A DNA stretch of 64,000 nt, taken from CAZNPH01 sp964574985. Lineage in GTDB: Bacteria > Bacteroidota > Bacteroidia > Bacteroidales > SM23-62. Position 1 is the first letter of the stretch, and the number at the start of each line of letters is the position of its first letter. The position numbers and the translations under genes were made by a program. Where the stretch lies: assembly GCA_964574985.1 (NCBI GenBank), contig CAZNPH010000003.1, positions 124,001 to 188,000 on the forward strand, read 5' to 3'. This document shows positions 61,464 through 64,000 of this stretch, in pieces. Under the pieces are notes generated by a model. It saw only the letters and a list, made by a program, of their open reading frames with translations. It made no database searches and had not been told where the DNA came from.

Positions 61464-62555
61464 GTGAATAGATTTGAGATCAAAGAAAAAATAATCAGCG
61501 GTATCCAGCAGATCGGGATCGGAGTGGACAACCTGAAAGATGCCTGGAGATGGTACAAGGAACATTTCGGTATGGATGTCCGGGTTTTTGAAGAACAGGC
61601 CATCGCCGATCTTATGCTTGAATATACCGGAGGACTGCCTCACGAAAGACACGCAGCACTTACCCTGAACATGCAGGGAGGAGGCGGATTTGAAATCTGG
61701 CAATATACCCGGAGGACTCCCAAGGCCCCTGAAAGAGAAACCCTTCTGGGAGACCTGGGCATCTACGCTGCTAAGATCAAAAGCAAGGACATCCATGCCA
61801 CCCACCAGGCTTTCAAATCGAAAGAACTGGATGTCATGAAAATCTCCACCGATCCTTCAGGTATCGGACATTTTTTCGTCAGGGATCCTTATAAGAACAT
61901 TTTCCAGGTTATTGGCGGCAACGACTGGTTTAAAAATGAAAAAAAACTGACCGGTGCCACCTATGGGGCCATGATCGGTGTTTCCGACATTGATAAGGCG
62001 AGAATCCTCTATAGCAATATTCTCGGCTATGACCGGGTCGTATACGACCTGGAGGACCAATTTGACGATTTCAGGGACCTGCCCGGGGGAAACAATGTTC
62101 TCAGACGATCACTGCTCAAGCCCAGCAAAGACTGGAAAGGGCTGTTCAGCCGGTTGTTCGGTCCGAGTTACATTGAACTCATCCAGGTCAGGGGCCGGAA
62201 ACCCAGAAAAATCTATGAAGGAAGGCAATGGGGCGACCTGGGGTTCATACACCTGTGCTACGATGTTACGGGAATGGACCTTCTCAGGAAAGAATGCGAA
62301 ACACACGGATTTCCGTTTACAGTGGATTCATCCCGGAAACACAACAAAAAGGGCAGTTTTGATATAGGTGAAGCCGCCGGGCAATTTTCGTATGTGGAAG
62401 ATCCGGACGGAACCCTGATCGAATTTGTAGAAACCCATAAAATCCCCATCATCAAAAAACTTGGCTGGTACCTGAACCTGAGAAACCGGAATCCTGAAAA
62501 AGCACTGCCCAATTGGATACTGAAGGCCATGTCATTCAACCGGGTAAAATATTGA
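61464..62555 (+). CDS. Two-domain VOC (glyoxalase/bleomycin resistance fold) protein
   Basis: The 363-residue protein has two VOC modules (about residues 13-150 and 165-320), as in dioxygenases of the 4-hydroxyphenylpyruvate type. The first opens IQQIGIGVDNLKDAWRWY without the usual metal-binding histidine, and ends with a Q (IFQVIGG) where a glutamate is common. The second has LGFIHLCYDV and DPDGTLIEFVET. Metal use is therefore uncertain. The GTG at 61464 is preferred to a TTG at 61458. It overlaps the nitroreductase start by one base. Confidence 0.8.
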   Translation: MNRFEIKEKIISGIQQIGIGVDNLKDAWRWYKEHFGMDVRVFEEQAIADLMLEYTGGLPHERHAALTLNMQGGGGFEIWQYTRRTPKAPERETLLGDLGIYAAKIKSKDIHATHQAFKSKELDVMKISTDPSGIGHFFVRDPYKNIFQVIGGNDWFKNEKKLTGATYGAMIGVSDIDKARILYSNILGYDRVVYDLEDQFDDFRDLPGGNNVLRRSLLKPSKDWKGLFSRLFGPSYIELIQVRGRKPRKIYEGRQWGDLGFIHLCYDVTGMDLLRKECETHGFPFTVDSSRKHNKKGSFDIGEAAGQFSYVEDPDGTLIEFVETHKIPIIKKLGWYLNLRNRNPEKALPNWILKAMSFNRVKY

Positions 62556-63133
62556 TGGATATGTTGAAAGACCTGATTCTCCCCAACCGGAGTTACAGAA
62601 GGTTTTACCAGGACCATCCCGTTTCTGCTGAAGCCCTGAAAGAAATGATCGATATGGCAAGATTGTCCGCATCTGCCAGAAATGATCAATCCCTGAAATA
62701 CTATATCTCCGTATCAGCCAAAACGAATGAGCTTATTTTTCCAACCCTGGCATGGGCAGGATATTTGGCAGACTGGAACGGTCCTGCAGAAGGAGAAAGG
62801 CCTTCCGCCTATATTCTTGTTCTGAATGACGACCGCATCAGCAAAAATTTTCTCTGTGATCACGGAATCGCTTCCCAGAGCATTTTGCTCAGGGCGGTCG
62901 AAATGGGATTGGGTGGATGCATCATTGCTTCAGTTCAAAGAAAAGAGCTTTCCGAATCATTGAACCTGCCTGCTCATTTGCAGATATTGCACGTGATTGC
63001 ACTGGGTAAGCCAAAAGAAAAGGTGGTCATTGAAAAGACCGGAAAGTACGGGGACATCAAATACTGGAGGGACAAAGACGGGATTCACCATGTGCCCAAA
63101 AGACCCCTGGATGAGATCATTATCAATTTCTGA
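62555..63133 (+). CDS. Nitroreductase family protein
   Basis: The 192-residue FMN-dependent protein shows NRSYRRFYQDHPVSAEALKE, ARLSASARNDQSLKYY and the later DHGIASQSILLRAVEMGLGG stretch of the family. It reduces an unknown substrate using NAD(P)H. The ATG at 62555 shares a base with the VOC gene stop (TGATG). Confidence 0.9.
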   Translation: MDMLKDLILPNRSYRRFYQDHPVSAEALKEMIDMARLSASARNDQSLKYYISVSAKTNELIFPTLAWAGYLADWNGPAEGERPSAYILVLNDDRISKNFLCDHGIASQSILLRAVEMGLGGCIIASVQRKELSESLNLPAHLQILHVIALGKPKEKVVIEKTGKYGDIKYWRDKDGIHHVPKRPLDEIIINF

Positions 63134-63223
63134 ATATCCCGTGAAGCGGGTCTGGCAATTTTCCTCTCCCTGAATGCAACCTTTTCAGAAGCCCACAGGT
63201 CATAACATTAGTGACGGAATAGC

Positions 63224-63781
63224 ATGCTTGATGAAAAGAAAATAGTCAACGGGTGTTGCAAAAATGAAAGAATAGCCCAGAAAATGCTCTTTGACAAGTA
63301 TGCTTCCATATTGCTGGGAGTGTGCATAAGGTATTCCGACAGGCGTGATATTGCGGAAGACATCCTGCAGGACGGTTTCGTGAAGATCTTTACAAAAATC
63401 AAGGATTATAAAGGAAAAGGCGCCCTGGTCAACTGGATGAAAAAGATCATGATCAATACGGCCATCACCCATTATCACAGAAACATCAAGCACCAGAGGA
63501 ATTATGATATTGAAGATGTACGTGAAACAAATATTAAAGGAAACATCACCGAAGATCACCCATACACCCGGGAAGAACTTATGGAGGTCATCCGGAGTCT
63601 TCCCCGGGGATACAGGATTGTCTTCAACCTTTATGCAATAGAAGGTTACAAGCACAAGGAGATCGCAGGTATGCTCGATATTGATATCAATACATCGAAA
63701 TCACAATACAGCAGGGCCAGGCAACTGATCAGAAAGAAACTGAAAATACTGGAACAGGAATCAAAGAAGACGGATGGTTGA
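63224..63781 (+). CDS. RNA polymerase sigma factor, ECF subfamily
   Basis: The 185-residue protein has sigma region 2 (YSDRRDIAEDILQDGFVKIF) and region 4 (GYRIVFNLYAIEGYKHKEIA, then GMLDIDINTSKSQYSRARQL). It would direct RNA polymerase to alternative promoters. It overlaps the next gene by 8 bases, an arrangement often seen for a sigma factor and its membrane-bound regulator. Confidence 0.92.
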   Translation: MLDEKKIVNGCCKNERIAQKMLFDKYASILLGVCIRYSDRRDIAEDILQDGFVKIFTKIKDYKGKGALVNWMKKIMINTAITHYHRNIKHQRNYDIEDVRETNIKGNITEDHPYTREELMEVIRSLPRGYRIVFNLYAIEGYKHKEIAGMLDIDINTSKSQYSRARQLIRKKLKILEQESKKTDG

Positions 63782-64000
63782 AAAAGAACCAAATATCGAA
63801 AAAATATTCAGGGATGCCCTGGAAGAAATGCCTGTCAAACCTTCTCCGGGCACCTGGCTGGCTATCCGGAGAAAATTGTGGATCAGGCAATTCCTTGCCT
63901 TCAATCCGGGCAGTTTCAACGTTTACTATTTGGGTGGAGTTGCGGTGCTCGCCCTGACCGGTTATTTGATGTTCAGTCAACCGGAAAAACCGGATTCCCG
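63774..64000 (+). CDS. Membrane protein overlapping the ECF sigma gene (partial, possible anti-sigma factor)
   Basis: The gene begins at the ATG at 63774, inside the sigma gene (ATGGTTGA overlap), and runs off the window end, so only about 75 residues are visible. The N-terminal part is cytosolic and starts MVEKEPNIEKIFRDALEEMP; one membrane helix is at about residues 46-62. The cytosol-helix order and the coupling to the sigma gene suggest an anti-sigma factor, but no zinc-binding HxxxCxxC motif is seen in the visible part. Confidence 0.65.
   Translation, partial: MVEKEPNIEKIFRDALEEMPVKPSPGTWLAIRRKLWIRQFLAFNPGSFNVYYLGGVAVLALTGYLMFSQPEKPDS

Noticed and set aside
63134..63180. Terminator after the nitroreductase gene (CCCGTGAAGCGGG)
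   Set aside because: The stem is only four base pairs and is not followed by a convincing T run.
1..64000. CRISPR array, tRNA, rRNA, insertion sequence or prophage
   Set aside because: No regularly spaced direct repeats, no transposase, integrase or phage structural genes, and no recognisable RNA genes were found.

Overview
The window reads as a chromosome segment of a member of the Bacteroidota, probably a Bacteroidales/Marinilabiliales-type bacterium with partly anaerobic metabolism. The evidence is: many promoter -7 boxes of the TAnnTTTG type, a type IX secretion plug protein, TPR/PD40/OmpA envelope proteins, the envelope block CBS-nadK-barrel-barrel-uppS-bamA-ompH-ompH-murI, a DUF4924 and a DUF3078 protein, a Na+-pumping NADH:quinone reductase, and a 2-oxoacid:ferredoxin oxidoreductase. 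No rRNA, tRNA, CRISPR array, insertion sequence or prophage was recognised. Genes are tightly packed: many starts overlap the previous stop (ATGA or TGATG), and convergent pairs abut or overlap.

Layout. 0.3-7.2 kb: three tandem PorE-like exported proteins (TPR plus PD40 propeller). The first carries a seven-unit helical repeat array and a C-terminal membrane anchor, the second an OmpA domain, the third neither. 7.3-11.1 kb: GNAT acetyltransferase, a stand-alone HsdR-N-like nuclease-fold protein, holA, a rhomboid protease, heptose-bisphosphate phosphatase and YqgE. 11.4-20.1 kb: a sodium block with an NhaC-type antiporter and a small four-Cys membrane protein facing the convergent nqrABCDEF-apbE operon. 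20.2-25.2 kb: T9SS plug, HD hydrolase, hldD, a PTPS/QueD-family enzyme, folE and fabD. 25.2-30.6 kb: threonine operon thrA-HAD-thrB-thrC, ending tail to tail with gdhA.

32.1-41.5 kb: the most unusual region. korA-korB is followed, apparently in the same operon, by two giant paralogs that fuse receiver-like domains to the nucleotide-binding domain of PEP synthase/PPDK, lack the phosphotransfer and PEP domains, and end in a shared uncharacterised domain. A 10-bp inverted repeat lies in the korA leader, and a perfect 22-bp palindrome with TGAT-N4-ATCA cores lies in the adjacent gdhA promoter.

41.6-50.0 kb: the envelope-biogenesis operon from a CBS-domain protein down to murI. 50.0-53.2 kb: pdxJ, an alpha/beta hydrolase, a phosphomannose isomerase, a 28-codon ORF coupled on both sides, and engB. 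53.3-58.1 kb: a lipoprotein sulfatase, prs, rplY (Ctc type), pth, an S4 protein and a DUF4924 protein. 58.2-64.0 kb: a DUF3078 protein, acyltransferase, SDR, VOC protein, nitroreductase, and an ECF sigma factor with an overlapping membrane-protein gene cut by the window end.

A dispersed intergenic repeat with a conserved hairpin block and a second conserved block occurs three times (131-228, 11254-11388, 43557-43653). Functionally the window combines envelope assembly (BamA, Skp, UppS, MurI, heptose synthesis, T9SS), sodium-based energetics (NQR plus antiporter), amino-acid and 2-oxoacid metabolism, and house-keeping genes.
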